In this document: one piece after another, positions 32,060 to 48,479 of the stretch
Numbering within the stretch: position 1 is the first letter of the stretch
Layout of the letters: every line of letters begins with the position of its first letter
Assembly: GCA_029204225.1 (NCBI GenBank)
Contig: MU833404.1
Coordinates: forward strand, 1-56,815
Source of the DNA: Diphasiastrum complanatum
Taxonomy: Eukaryota > Streptophyta > Lycopodiopsida > Lycopodiales > Lycopodiaceae
Direction: 5' to 3'
Length of the DNA: 56,815 nucleotides
Position numbers and translations under genes: made by a program
The notes under the pieces: generated by a model
What the model saw: only the letters and a program-made list of their open reading frames with translations
Databases searched by the model: none
Told to the model about the DNA's origin: nothing

Positions 32060-33719
32060 TCGGCCGATGTAAACCTTTTGCAATAGATTTTGAAGGTCTT
32101 GTCTAAACAAAAAATTTCTTCAAGTAGTTGCAGTCAGAACGGTACATCCTATAATTCTAAATACGATGGGAAGTACTTCTCAAGGTAGCCTCTACCAATG
32201 ACTAGCTTGCCCACAACCAAAAGTGCTCTAATACCTACTAAAAATGATTGCTTGGAAAGCTTGGAGATCACATAAAAGGCAGCCGTAAATATGGGAAGCT
32301 CACTCCTTAAGAAAATCAACGATGGTGTAGATGCTCCACGAGGTGCCCAAATCTCTCTCAACTCCGATAAATGATGTATTCTGCTATTGTCTTCACAGAA
32401 ATGCTGCGAATAACCTAACCTGTACTATCCTCTCCCAGAATACCAAGAAAGTAACGACTCTTAGAAGAATTAGTGTTTCCTTACCCCTCCATCCTTCTTC
32501 ATTCTGCCTTTATGTTTCTAAACCAAAGTTTATGTATATATAACAGTCACAAGCTGCAAAATTCTTCACCCGAGCTCTATTCTGCTCTGCCTTTGCATCA
32601 TAATCTGTAAATCTTCATGCGCTCTGCTATGCTCTGCTCTGGTGCTGATGAGGACTATTTTGATATCTTTCAGGATAAAATCTTGAGCTCTTCTATGCAT
32701 ACAGGCTTCATGAAATAAACTAAGTTCCAAAAAGCTCCTCTCCTCAGGTAGAGAGACAAAATACCACTTTTGGGCTCATTTAGAGAGAGAAGACAATACA
32801 AGCAAAATTGGCAAATCTCTAAATTGACTCAAAAACTCATAGATCTCTCATACATTAATGAAGGAAATGAAAGTGCATATAGAAACTCGTGGAGCATTAG
32901 AGGAGCTCTGAATCCAAAAAAGACCTTTGTAAATATTCTTTTTATATTTTTTTCTTAATTTTTTCTTACACATGGACCAACCAAAACACTCAAATTTGAA
33001 ATCTACGTAACGTAACTTTTTGAGTCCACATTCTGATTCCACACTAAGAATGGCATAAATTTTTAGTGGTAAGTCTGAATTTAGCGGAGTTTGGTGCATT
33101 GGAAAGCGCTCAACAAGAGCTTTCCAATGATATGTTAGATGACATACTTTTGAGCTACGATCAAAAAGTTATGGCAAGTCGAAAGTATTAGTGTTATAAT
33201 ATTTTAATGATATAAACTACATCTTGCACAAATTTTTAAAGGGTCTTTTTGGAGCCCAAATCTTCTCTAATGATCCGAGCTTAATTCCTATTGGACCCCT
33301 TAAACATAGCCTCTCTAATCCTATTGGATGTGTGATGCAACATCCCTCACTTTTGATTGGACCCTTCCAACACATCTCTCTCTTATGATTGGACCCTTTG
33401 ACTTTTGCCACCACATAGGGTGCATCACTCATCAAACCTAAACTTGACATGTGTAAGCAACCTAATCAGCTCGAGTTACATCACAATTGAATTTTGGCCT
33501 AATCATGACAAAGCATGTGTACTTGACCATTTGACCTCTAAAGCCAAAATTGGTCCTATCAAAGTTCTACACCAAGATGCTTGATACAAAATCTTTATGA
33601 TACCCCTAAAGTCAACATGACTAAACTAATTTTACTTTTTCTACATGTGGGAACATGCTCTACACATGTGATAGTTTCTCACAAACTAGAAACACATACA
33701 ATATCCAAGATAGATTTTG
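32060..33719. other. no gene; short palindrome at about 33099-33125
   Basis: AT-rich with AGAGAGAGAAG runs. TGGAAAGCGCTC...GAGCTTTCCA forms a small hairpin. Probably the 3' region of the copia element to the right, but no LTR could be delimited. Confidence 0.4.
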
Positions 33720-35640
33720 ACAGTTTTTCATATTACTCACTCATAACAAAGTCTTGAGAGAGTAAAAAAATGTTAAGCTTAGCATAACAACTCCTTGGTG
33801 CTTGCTTAAGGCCATACAAACCCTTTTGTAGTAGACACACATGATTTGGCTCTGTAGATGAAATGTAGCTCTCGGGTTGCTCCATGTACACTTCCTCCTC
33901 AAGATCACCATTCAAGAATGCATTTGTAATGTCCATTTGCCATACATCTCATCCATAAAGTGTAGCAAGTGAGATGATGGCTCGAATGCTTACCATCTTT
34001 GCCATGGGTGCAAAGGTCTCACCATAGTCAATCCCTTGTTCTTGAGCATATTCTTTGGCCACTAACCGTCTTGTACTTGTTGATAGATCCATCTTGGTTT
34101 GACTTCACCATGAAGATCCATTTGCATCCAATAGCTTTCTTGTCCTTAGGTAACTCCACCAATCTCCATCATGTTCCATTCTTCATAAGAGCTTGATACT
34201 CTAGATCCATTGCTTGGATCCACTCCTCTTCTTTCATTGCTTCATCTACACTTGTAGGTTTATCAAAAGAGGTTAGGAAAGCAACATAATTTCCAGAAAC
34301 TGCTTGGTTACCCTTTTCATCATATGTGAGCCTTGAAGGCATTTGTCTTTCCGTTGATGTTCTCCTTGGCTTTTGACTTGATGAATGTCCATCATCATCA
34401 CCATCTAAAGTAGGATCCTTTACATCAACATCAAGAATGTTAGATCCATCCACATCACCATCAATATAAATTGAAGACACTTTTGGAATGTTCCCCTAAT
34501 CATAAATGACATCTCTACCAACAATCACTTTGTTGGTAGAAGGAATGTAGACCTTGTAGACTTTACTCACCTCAATATATCCAACAAAAATACCTTTTCT
34601 TGAAGATGGATCCTCCTTGGTCCTATCATCAAGAGTGATGTTGACATAGCATGTGCATCCAAAAATTCTTAGAAAGTTCTCAGCCTCCTCTTGAATAGCA
34701 TCTCAAAAGGCATCCTTCCATCCAAAATAGCACTCGGCCACCTATTTCACAAGAAATTGGCACACAACAAAGCTTGATCCCAAAATGGTTTATGAAGATT
34801 AGCACTTAACCTCATGGCTTTAGCACTTTCACATAAATTACTATTCTTCCTTTCATCCACTCCATTTTGTTTTGGGGTCCTTGGTGTTGTATACTCCCTC
34901 TTGATCCCATGCTCATCACAAAAGACCTTGAACTTGGTAGATATGTACTCACCACCATTGTCACTCCTTAGGCATTTGATACTTGTGAGAACTTGGTTCT
35001 CCCTTGCATTCTTGAGCTTAACAAAAACATCATACAATTCATCTTTGCTCTTAGTAGATAGATCCAACAAAATCTACTAAAATCATCAATGAAAGTTACA
35101 TACATCTTAGCTCCACTATTGCTAATTGTAGTAATTCCATGGATATCCGAGTGTACAATTTGAAAAGGCTTTGTAGATCTAGATGTAGATCTAGTATAAG
35201 GTAGTCTATGTGACTTAGACAAAGCACAAGACTGACAAACATGATTGATGCCACTTAAGGAACTTGGAAGACCTATCACAACCTTCTTTCTAGCCATTAC
35301 CTCCAATGACTTAAAGTTGAGGTGTTTCATCCTTTTATGCCAAACCTCTTGAATAGGTATTTGCTCTCTTGCAACACATCCAACTTGGTTAGCAATAACA
35401 CAAGCATCTAGTTTGAACAAGTACTTCCCTTGCCTTTTACCTTTTCCAATCAAGACATCCTTTCCTTTGATCATACAAGCATCTCCATCAAACTCAACTT
35501 TGAGGCCTTTACTTAGCAATTGACTCACACTAAGCAAATTCTTAAGAACAGATGGAATAAACAAGAGAAATAGAAATTGTGCCAATCTTTTTGATTGCAC
35601 ACTCACCATCATTGGTCGTGTAGATCACCCTCTTGTCATC
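33720..35640 (-). pseudogene. Ty1/copia integrase-RT fragment
   Basis: Order on minus: NLLSVSQLLSKGLKVEFDGD; GAG-pre-integrase (WHKRMKHLNF...CQSCALSKSHRLPY); integrase (HSDIHGITTISNSGAKMYVT, FIDDFSR, then after a shift LRSDNGGEYISTKFKVFCDE and TPKQNGVDERKN); IN C-terminal linker (KGIFVGYIEVSKVYKVY); RT start (WIQAMDLEYQALMKNGT, GCKWIFMVK, MDITNAFLNGDLEEEVYMEQ, GLYGLKQAPRS). Ends before the YVDD box. Several frameshifts and stops. Confidence 0.92.
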
Positions 35641-35959
35641 TCCATTAGGGCCCTTTTTGGACTAAAAAAGGGCCTCTTCCTTGCCAAAACAGGTTTGTTA
35701 ATCATAATTAGTATAGTGTTAATCAATCCTACGTGGCACTTTTACCTTGGGTTACCACATAAGTTGAGCAAGAGTTAATACAACAAACAGTGTTGGTACG
35801 ACCCCAGCTTCAAGCACATCAAGAAACAACTTTTTCGTTTCATTTTAGTTTTTCCATCCTAGGCTTCTGGGCCGTTTCTTGCCGTGCACGATTTTGAAAA
35901 AAACAACACCTTGGCCAAAAAAATCCAAGAATTCCCGTTCTCGGTTGCCCATTGCAGTT

Positions 35960-36180
35960 AATAAAGCAAATATTTCGTATTTTGTCAACTATGAAAAAAG
36001 CCTTACAAAATTCCTCTAGGAATTCAGCCCAATCAACAGTTCAATGTGTTGCATCCCCTACCACTGGGAGGCCTTACCCAAAGCACCGACAAAATTCATT
36101 GTTGTTTATTCTGGGACGTTGTGCAAGCTAACGTAGCTTGAACGACGATTTATCCAGTCATCGACAACTTCTGGGCTTAC
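35960..36180 (-). pseudogene. gag-like retrotransposon fragment
   Basis: Minus frame reads VVDDWINRRSSYVSLHNVPE, stop, TTMNFVGALGKASQW, stop, GMQHIELLIGLNS. The continuity across stops suggests a decayed coding element of gag type. Family not certain. Confidence 0.4.
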
Positions 36181-36893
36181 TCCCCGAAATTTTTTTCGTT
36201 TTTAAGCCCAAGTTGTATATCATAATGGCTAATAATCGATTAGATAGATTTTGCATTGGGTGTTTTCTATTTATTGCGTAGTTGAAATTCCAAGACACCA
36301 TGGTCCAAAATTGCAAGCATGTGCCTAATAATATAGGGGGCCATCACTGTCGAGCGATGCCGGGCGAATTTTCATTTGCTTCCCCTAACTGGAATTTTTT
36401 TTTTCCCATCATTTGCAACAAAATTTAAAAAATTTACATCCGGTTGCGATCAATGTGGGTATAACTTTCTAACAGAGGAAAGCCGAAAAAAACGTAGTTT
36501 TTAATAGTCCTTAACGTGCTTATAGAATTTATACCAATGAGTATTTGCAAAATGGCTTTGTGCAATAAATTTGCGGAAAAACATGGTATGCATCGAAATC
36601 TACTACACACCAATCATTAAGCCATCATGATGTCATAAGTACCTTAACTGCACTCAAAAAAACATAGCCCATGTTGATTACAAGAAAACCTATGGAAGTG
36701 AGAAAATAGCAAAGGAAAAAAAAACTAGTCGATTGAGCACCCCCTCCAGCCATGCAACTTCCAAAAAAAAACTGAAAGTAAACTCAAGTTTACCAACCCC
36801 CTCCTCCTCCCTCCTTCAACACGAATTTCCCTCCGTCGGGTTTCATCAGAAACCAAAATCAGGAAAGGGGGAGGGCTTGCGCGCATCAATAGC

Positions 36894-37078
<185 letters not shown>

Positions 37079-37079
37079 G

Positions 37080-38220
37080 TTGGCCCGAGGCACCATCCCT
37101 CCACCAATCTCCCTACTTTAAAGACAAGCTGGTAGCCTACAGGAGGGCGCATTTGGAGGGCTCGAATGGTCACGATCTGGGAGGCAGAATTCAGCTGTTT
37201 TTTTGTTTTTTCACACACCGAGCTTGCATGAAGCTTTCCACAGTTTTACTATGCTGTGTTTGAAGGTTACAGGAGAAAATAGGGCGCTTTTACATCATCA
37301 GCAACTAACTAAAGTCTGAGCTCTATGCTGTTCTCATTAGAAAACAGAAGCTTAGAATGCATAAACCAAGTTTTTATGCAAAAATTACATTCTACTACTG
37401 TTTTTGCAGTAAGAAATGCTTTAGGGTGTTATTGAGTTTGCGTAATCTTCCATTTGTATTAACAAATGCATAAGCAATAATTCTTTTACAGATTACAAAC
37501 ACTAGATTTCATTCTGGCTAGAAAGGGGTAGATGCTGCCCAAATCTTCCCAAACCCACAAATTTGCAGATTGCCTTTCCTTAGCCACATGATAGGCGTTC
37601 CTGTAATCCCGACCATTCAGAGAATGGCCTTACTGGCTCACACTAACCTGCAAATCACGATCAGTTTGCCGAAAAATACAGCCTAAACCTGTAAATCCAA
37701 TAGAAACCTCATGCAAATCTTGTAAAAAGCCACCAACACACACAACCAATGATTAGTCTTTTTTTGTGCTTCTTTTTCTGCTTTCCACAGATTCAAGCCA
37801 AAACTGGCTCAATAAAAAACAAAAGGCAGCCAACAAAACCCTCTAAATCATTGTTTAACAAACCAAAAGCCATAAAAACCAGCATTCACTCTAATTGATC
37901 CCGTTGCTAACAGAAAAGTGTCTCTAAAAAAGTAAATGACAACACAAGTGAATTGAAAACCGGAAATTTACTTCCTGAAAACCAATATGAAGTGTCTAAA
38001 AATCGAACCGATTGTATACTTGGTAGTGCACTTACCACACAACCGATTACACTTCAAACAAGGAAATCTACGGGAAGCATAACTCGCACTTTCACCACTT
38101 CGTTGCATACTCCATTGAATTCCCGAAAAAGTGTCAAGATTCCAAATCACATAATGGAAAAATCCCCACAATTTGAGATTTCTCTTGAACACAAATCAAT
38201 GGCAAAAACGTGCTCAGAAT
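37080..38220. other. no gene recognised
   Basis: AT-rich. The rightmost 250 bp may be the 5' internal part of a minus-strand LTR element, as its PBS follows. Confidence 0.4.
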
Positions 38221-38235
38221 TGGCTCTGATACCAA
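38221..38235 (-). other. primer binding site of a minus-strand LTR element
   Basis: On the minus strand TTGGTATCAGAGCCA, a perfect initiator-tRNA-Met PBS. The LTR should lie to the right; a possible start TGTCACAATGC is at 38502. No coding remnant could be tied to it. Confidence 0.65.
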
Positions 38236-38509
38236 TATAAAGTCCTCAATCCAAGGATCTTATTCTAAGCATGCGAATCACAAGCCACACAAGGGAACCT
38301 GATGGTGGACAAACCAACCCAACCAAACCTAGATCGAACGGATCTAGCCCCCAAGCTATGGATCAATCACTCATAGAGGAATGAGGCATCACACCAGTAG
38401 CATCCTGCCACCGGTCATGCTATCAAGCATACATTAGTGAGAGCCCAATAGGTATACTTATACCCTCCAAGGCCCATGCACCACTAGTAGTGCATTGTGA
38501 CACCTCACT

Positions 38510-38981
38510 GTTGGAGTAAACTCTGATCTGTTTTTAGTTTCTTGCATGAAATCGATGTAGCTTTCATAATTAGGTGTTTTCCCTTCATGAAGAGGTGATG
38601 CTAACAAATGGTGAAAACTTGCTTTGGGATATGAAATTTGGTTTCTGTAAAGCACCTATAAAGCACATCTAAACAAGCTTCTCTACTATATAAATGGAGT
38701 CAATTTTTTTGGCAATGTTTCTAGTTCGTGTTTGCAAAGAAAAAAAGTACAATTCTGCTTTTAACTAGGCATGTTCTACTTTTAACTAGGCACGATTCTA
38801 CTTGAAAACCTACAAATTCATCTTTCTGATACTGGAAATCAGCAAGAAAATCAACAACTGACAATACTTGTTGAATCTATGTTAGAAAACAAAAACTGCC
38901 TAGTTGTACCCCTCGCAAACTAACAACGCCTCCCTTCTTGGCCGCATCTCATGCGTTTTCCGCCTCCCTGTCATGCATGTA

Positions 38982-39043
<62 letters not shown>

Positions 39044-39380
39044 GAATGGTACCTAATTATAATTTACTACACTTGGAATTATAGCAATGTTGGGTATATG
39101 GTCCCTTTAAGTTTCTAAGGCGGGAACCTTGCCTAATTTCAAAAATAGACCTCTACTTGTATTAGAGAAAATTTTGATGGTCAAGATCGTCCATATCATC
39201 CTACGGCCAAGATTGGTTGCCCTCTCTACAAGTCACCAAATGGATGTTACCACTTAGCCTTATCACCTACATGAGACTTCACCTATATAAAGGGTGGCAC
39301 ACTCCATTTTTCACCACTCTTCTTCTCTCTTTTCTCTTTTTGTCTTTGGCAAAGCAAGCTTGGGAATACATCACCCAACT
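38510..39380. other. no gene; (TC)29 at 38984-39041
   Basis: AT-rich, with one pure 58-bp TC array. Nothing else recognised. Confidence 0.6.
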
Positions 39381-42085
<2,705 letters not shown>

Positions 42086-42289
42086 GAATACATGTACTAA
42101 TTTTTGGCTTAAAAATAGGAATGTTAGCACCTACATGGACTGTACATACATAGCATACGTTATCACCTCTTCCATAAAATTGAAGTTTCTTACAAGCAAT
42201 GCTTTGTCTTTCGATAAAGTAACAACACATCTGCATTAAAGGTTCATCTCCTCTTTGAATATGTGGCATTTTTGTGTGAGGATCTACAC

Positions 42290-42386
42290 TTTTGTCCGAT
42301 TTTTACCTACGACAAACTACTTCACTCGGTTCAGTTCAAGTTCGAACCGAGTGAAGTAGTTTGTCGTAGGTAAATATCGGACAAAA
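42290..42386. repeat. inverted repeat, 43-bp arms (42 paired), 11-nt loop
   Basis: Left arm 42290-42332, loop AGTTCAAGTTC, right arm 42344-42386, a single T/T mismatch. No TE coding nearby. Confidence 0.95.
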
Positions 42387-42389
42387 CAA

Positions 42390-43300
42390 GTGCCTAAACA
42401 AGTATTCGTTCTAATTACAATTCGGAAGTGGGCTTGCTTTATGGTATATAACGAGAGCATTATGTATTGATTTTTCTTAAAGATAACACACACTTCATGG
42501 GAATAACATGGCATCCTCTTAGGATAATATGTCGACAATCATCTAGGTATGAGTATTTTCAATGAAGTCAATTCACGCATAAGCCACGTATATTACAAAT
42601 ACGCTTTGTGACAATTATTCAAAAAGAGGATTTATCCTTTTCTAGATTTACTCTGTGTAAATAATGGTTCATTAATACACTTCGAGAATGTTGATGGTTT
42701 ATCATATACCTTACCATTTAACTACACTTTCAAACTTTGAGAACATAATTAGGTTTGCTTGATTATGACTAACTGCAAAAGTACTACCCTACACCGTTTT
42801 TAAGAATACATACCCAAATCCAAAATTTATGTTTTCAAAATTCAGCCTGCTAATAGAGCACTTCTGATTGAAACATTCTAATCAAATTGGTTTTTAATAG
42901 GATTGAATTCCTACTCATTCTTTTCTTTTTATAAATCGGTCACTCAAGGAAGGTTAGGGCGAGACCTACATTCCTTTGAGGGACCAGAAAGATAACAGAA
43001 AGCACCAATAAAACATGAGTTCGAATTTGTACTATGAAGTTGAAATTTGGAAGAATTTCCAAGAACTTCGATAGTGCCCATGAGTTTGCCTCAAATGTAT
43101 AGAGATTTTACAAATCTCTGTGATGTTGGAATTTGATGCTCAGCCTCAAATCCATTCAAGAATGAGCATCCTGAAAAACCAGAAACAGAAGGCTCGAATT
43201 TTTGAACAGAGGATCGAAAAATTCAGGATTGAATTTTTCCTAGAATTCTTCGATACCGGATCGACTCGAAAATTCTATATTTTTTGAGTCAGTATTTTTC
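42390..43300. other. no gene recognised
   Basis: AT-rich. At 43190-43310 clustered GAAAAATTC/GAATTTTTC inverted motifs border the copia LTR region. Confidence 0.4.
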
Positions 43301-43309
43301 GAGTCATTG

Positions 43310-43745
43310 TACATTTTTTGATATTTGTAAATTTTGACATTGTCGGTCTAAAATCCCTGACCCAACGACTTCGCGTGGACAGTCCGCCCATTTTGTATAT
43401 GCATTAATTGTAATGAGGCGATTGTAATAACTGCAACAAAAGGTAGTTGTAGATATTTTGTAGGATATCAGTCCTAGAATCTTCATCAGAAAACTTCTTC
43501 TGATTATTCGAGTTTCTGTAATCAGAGTTACATGCTCAACGACTATAAGCTGGAGTTATCACTTCAAGCATTGTACTCACTGTTTGATTTTAATCAGAGT
43601 GCAAATTTTCAGTCCAACTACTGTATCGTTTCATTGTGCATTTGTTTGAATCATTTAATTTGAATATTCTACTGTTGTTTGTGGCATTTTTGATCCTACA
43701 CGCACCCGTTCGAGCTTTCGCTGACTAATCTCTCGATTTTTGACA
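43310..43745 (+). repeat. probable 5' LTR of the copia element
   Basis: Ends TTTTTGACA at 43745, immediately before a PBS-like TGATATCAGAGTGGG (43746-43760). The left boundary and a matching 3' LTR were not found. Confidence 0.5.
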
Positions 43746-43886
43746 TGATATCAGAGTGGGCAGTTCAGTAATCTACATTTCATTATGGATTATCAAGTCT
43801 TGTCTCTATCAAGACGTTGTTCTAGCAAGCGCGCAGCCAACAGTTCCTTGAAATCGTTGTTTCTACCAATAATCTTGCTCAACCAG

Positions 43887-46800
43887 AATGGATTCATCTA
43901 CTAGTTCTTCTCTAATTGACAGACTTGATGGGAGTAACTACCATCTCCGAAAATTCAAAATGAAAATCATACTACTAGCCAAGGAATTGTGGACATTGTT
44001 GATGGCACCATAAGTTAAACTGAAGGTGATGCAACCACTATCACCAATGGAGGCTGAAAGATGGCAAGGCTTTTGCCATGATCACTCTCAACATCAAAGA
44101 CAATCAAATCAGTCACATAAGAGCTGTTCAAACTACTAAGGATGCATGGGGCATCCTAGCAACACTCTACGATATCAGGGACGTCTCCTCTAAACTCCAT
44201 TTGAGGAAGAAATTTTCACCTTGAGAATGTATGAAGCAACAACTGTTTCGAGCCATATCAACACTTTTCAAAACCTTATGGAGTAGATGACTACAACTGG
44301 CTCTATAAGATGGATGACAAAAGCACAAAATTGATTTTCGTTGGCTATTCCCCAGATCACAAGACATACAAGCTCTACGATCTGGAAACAGAGAAATCAT
44401 TCATGAGCAAAGATGGCATTTTTGTGGAAGATTGATTTATCAACCACAAGGCGAAAGCTCAGAAAATTGTAAACGGATCTAGACATCAAGTGAACGGTAT
44501 TGGTTCACTATGGCTCAACACCAATGGCAGAGACAGACAACTCGAAGACGTTCTGTTCGTGCCTACTCTGCAATAAGACTTGCTCTCTGTAGCAAGAATA
44601 GCAGATGCAGGGATGAGTGTGACGTTTTCTAACGAAGCATGCAACGTGATTGATGCCAGTACCAGTATTCTCATCGCTCAAGGCAGAAGGAAAGGGAACC
44701 TATATTATCTGAAGTTACGCCTACCTACAGATCAGGTGCATCAGACTCATGACGACTTGCTAGACACTCTGTGGCACAGAAGACTCTGCCACATGAACTC
44801 AATGGCACTTTACCAGGCAAGCCATCATGGAACGATAACAGGGGTCAGCATCTCAAATGCAACCAATTCGACCACTTGTGATGCATGTTTGAAGGGCAAG
44901 ATGTCACGCACGCCATTCATCAAAGACTCCTACAGAATGACAAAGATTCTGGAGCTAGTGCACTATGACATCTGTGGACCATTCAACGTGATCTCAGTAG
45001 GAGGTTCAAAGTATTACTTAACCTTCATTGATGATAATAGCAAATTTGTCAGAGTGTATTTCATTCAGTATAAATCTGAAGCACTTGATAAATTTACAGA
45101 ATATGTGAATTGGACAGAAAGATGCACAGGCAGCAAAGTGAAACAGATTAGAACAGATCGAGGTGGCGAATACATCTCGAATCGCTTCACAGGACCTGAT
45201 GGAAGCAGCCAGATGCATGATGGCCTACTCGAAAACTCCAAGGGCACTGTGGGCTGAAGCAGTAGCTACAGCCGCATACATCCAAACAAAATAGGCAAGT
45301 CTGGTGTTCCTCACATGACACCACATGAACTATGGTGGGGTAGAAAGCCCAACCTGTCTCACGTCAAAATCTTTGGCTATGCAGCTTATGCACATATTTC
45401 TGATAAGCTTCAAAAGAAGCTTGATGAGAAAGCCGAGTAGGGATTCCTGGTAGGTTATGACAACAACTCGTCATACTACAGAGTCTACATGCCAGACACG
45501 AACACTGTGAAAACAATGAGAGATGTCAGATTCAATGAGAGCAGGACAATGGCCAATAACGATCCTGTCAGTTACGAAGTTCTGGAGAGACAATACTATG
45601 ACATGTTGCCAACGACAGAGGGAGCAGAGTACGAACACGAAAACAAATATTTTTGAGTCATCTCCCATTTGAGCGACGAATCTGACGAAGAAAGATTCGA
45701 GAGGCAACCTGCTGTCGCGGTTCCTGTAAACCAAAATGGTTCCGGACCAAGCAGAGTAGACAAGGGCAAAGGCATAGCTGTTCCAGGAGGATCTCCAGAA
45801 GGTCGACAAGACCACAAAGAGCACCAGCAAGATATGTGTCAGGCAGCTCAGCTTCCACATCAGAAGAGTTCTGAGGGTTCAGTGACGAACCACAGACTTT
45901 CGAGGAGGCGATTGAAGGTCCAGAAAAGGACAGATGGATCCAAGCCATGAACGAAGAGATGGAGTCCATGAGGAAGAACTAGGTATGGACGTTGGAGCCA
46001 TTACCACATAAGCACAAGATTGTCAAATGCAAATGGGTCTTCAAGCTCAAATACGGACCAGACGGGAATGTAATGAAATACAAGGCAAGACTGGTAGCGA
46101 AAGGTTTCTCTCGGAGATATGGTATTGACTACTCTGAAACCTTCTCTCCTGTCGTCAAACATTCATCCCTACGTCTGTTATTTGCATATGCAGCAGCTTA
46201 TGACCTCAGGATCCACATTGTGGACGAGAAGACAGCCTTCTTGCATGGCGAATTAGACGAAGAGGTCTACATGGATCAACCCCTAGGATATGTCTCGAAT
46301 TCACTTCCTGACTATGCATGCAGAATGCATAGAAGCATCTACGGTCTGAAACAATCAGCCCGACAATGGTACAAGAAGAAAGATCAAGTCCTGAAATCAT
46401 GATTCAAGCCTCTGTTGGTTGATTCCAATGTATATGTCAGAGTTACAGATAGGTAGATCATCATTGTGGCTGTATACGTGGACAACACTCTGATACTATG
46501 CAGGAGTGAGCAGCTAATTGTTGAAGTAAAGGCAGACATATCAAAACATTTCAAGATCGTGGATCTGGGAGAAGCCAGGTATTACCTAGGCTTGCAAATT
46601 GAGGGACTACGAGGGAGGTAAGTTATACCTTCACCAGTTCAGATACACCCAGAAGATCCTAGAGGACTTTGGGATGCTGAACTGCAAAGGAGTGAACACT
46701 CCAATGCTCATAGGGATGGTGTTGATGAATGATGACTGTCCAAAGACTGAGGAAGAGAGAGAACAGATGCAGCTCACACCTTACAGGAAGCTGATAGGAT

Positions 46801-47776
46801 CACTGATGTACCTTGTTGACAACACGCGTCCTGATATTTCTTAAGCAGTATTCAAGATGAGCCAATTCTGCATGAATCCAGGCTCGACACATTGGAAGAT
46901 TGCAAAACAAATTTTGCAATATCTTCAATTAACGAGGGATTATGGCTTCTGTTATTGTCGTGGTGCAGGTTTCAGGATACTTTCCTCAGCGATGCCAACT
47001 GGGCATCTCTCAAGGACGACTGTAAAAGTGTCTCGGGAGGATGCACCATCGCATCAGGAGCAGCAGTTCTCTGGGTCAGCAAGAAGCAGACCGATGTAGC
47101 CCAGTCATCCTGCGAAGTAGAATATGTTGCAGCAGCAAAGATGGCCAACGACATAATCTGGCTAAGGCAGTTCCTGGAAGGATTGGGCGAAACAAGGAAC
47201 AAGCCCCTGGTCTTGCAGATGGACAACACCTCTACAATACACCTGACGAAAGATCTCGTATTCCATTCCAAAATGAAACACATTGCGATCAAGTACCACT
47301 TGATCAGGGATCTAATTGAGAAAAAGATGCTACAGACCACCTTCATCAGAACGAGAGACATGGTTGCTGACATCTTCACTAAAGCCCTGGACAAAGGACT
47401 CTTTGAGAGACAAAGGAGCAGTCTCAGGATCGTAAAGCTATCACTCTTTGAGAGGGAGCTGAAGAAACGAAACGTTTCTAATTACAAAGCCTTGTTAGCT
47501 TTCAGCCCACAGCCCGACAAAGACATTCGCGAACTCAAAGATCTGGAGACACGAAGCACGAAAAGTTTCACGAACACGAAAGTCAAAGGAAACGAAAACG
47601 AACGGTTCGCGAACACAAAAGATTCACGAACGAGAATCTTTTGCGGTCCAATACGAGAAAAGGCAAACAACCAAAATGAAACCAATGACGGAAACGAAAC
47701 CTTCTCCTGCCCTCCACGCTCCAAAGAGTACCAACAATATCATGCAAGTAACCAGAAGTACAGATATCTGATCTGA
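43887..47776 (+). pseudogene. Ty1/copia gag-pol with a misplaced linker segment
   Basis: Gag start MDSSTSSSLIDRLDGSNYHL at 43887, then a truncated gag (DAWGILATLYDIRD). An integrase-RT linker copy (KLIFVGYSPDHKTYKLYDLE, about 44328-44440) lies out of order before GAG-pre-integrase (LWHRRLCHMN...CDACLKGKM). Integrase: YDICGPF, YYLTFIDDNSKF, RTDRGGEYISNRF. The true linker is at 45370-45540. RT: CKWVFKLKYGPDGNVMKYKA, FSPVVKHSSLRLL, LDEEVYMDQP and YVDNTLIL (YVDD changed to YVDN). RNase H: SDANWASLKDDCKSVSGG, SSCEVEYVAAA, ADIFTKAL. Stops and a shift near 46605. The frame then runs on through ACGAA-rich sequence to 47776. No 3' LTR seen. Confidence 0.93.
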
Positions 47777-47779
47777 TGA

Positions 47780-48470
47780 TATGATGTCAGCAGATACATT
47801 TTAGGTCGTAGCTAATCTGCCACTCTTGCAATTCCCTGATTAGTTGTAGATGCTTAATCACTCTAATCTTAGATTTACATAGAGCGACCATACTTACTGG
47901 ATGATACTTGACATATAGATCAACATAATACACATACAGTGTAAGGTAGTAGTCTGATGCTAGTAGGCAATCAAGACGAAATACAGACAACAAGTTCGCC
48001 TACATGCGAGACGAGCTCTGTGATCAGGATCCATAGAGATCCAACTGCCCGCTAGTAAAGCGAGACGGTTACTCATGAGAGAACCGTGTTTCTCTCACGC
48101 CAACGCATTGCGTGGATTTGCATGCAGTGCTTGAAGAAATCAGAGGAAGATCAATATAGATGATTTTTCCTGTTGTGTCTAATCTCGAATGCAAATGCTT
48201 CTGCTGTTAATCGTGTGTCTGTGTTTTCTTGTTCATTTTGATTCCGCACCTTGGTTGGAACTATGTTGAATGCTGCATTACTTTCATAAACATAGATCAG
48301 CAGTGCCTGACCACATTCTGGAGGATTGTAGGAGTGATTCAACTGGTAGTGTCCAGCGATCGCATCTGAACTCCATCCGAATCCAAAGACGATCGTGGTT
48401 CCATCGCAAAAGCTTCGCGACTGCGAAATCCAAATCGAGATCCATGAACCTTATCACAGGCTGGCTTAGA
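47780..48470. other. no gene recognised
   Basis: Between the copia and gypsy remnants. A hyphenated CGAGACGG/CTCATGAGAG-type stretch near 48060 and short GATC-rich motifs are present; nothing assignable. Confidence 0.4.
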
Positions 48471-48479
48471 TTATTATCA

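Noticed and set aside
47482-47776. ACGAA-rich C-terminal extension of the RNase H frame as a functional domain
   Set aside because: It is read-through into short repetitive sequence after the normal copia stop region; no domain recognisable.
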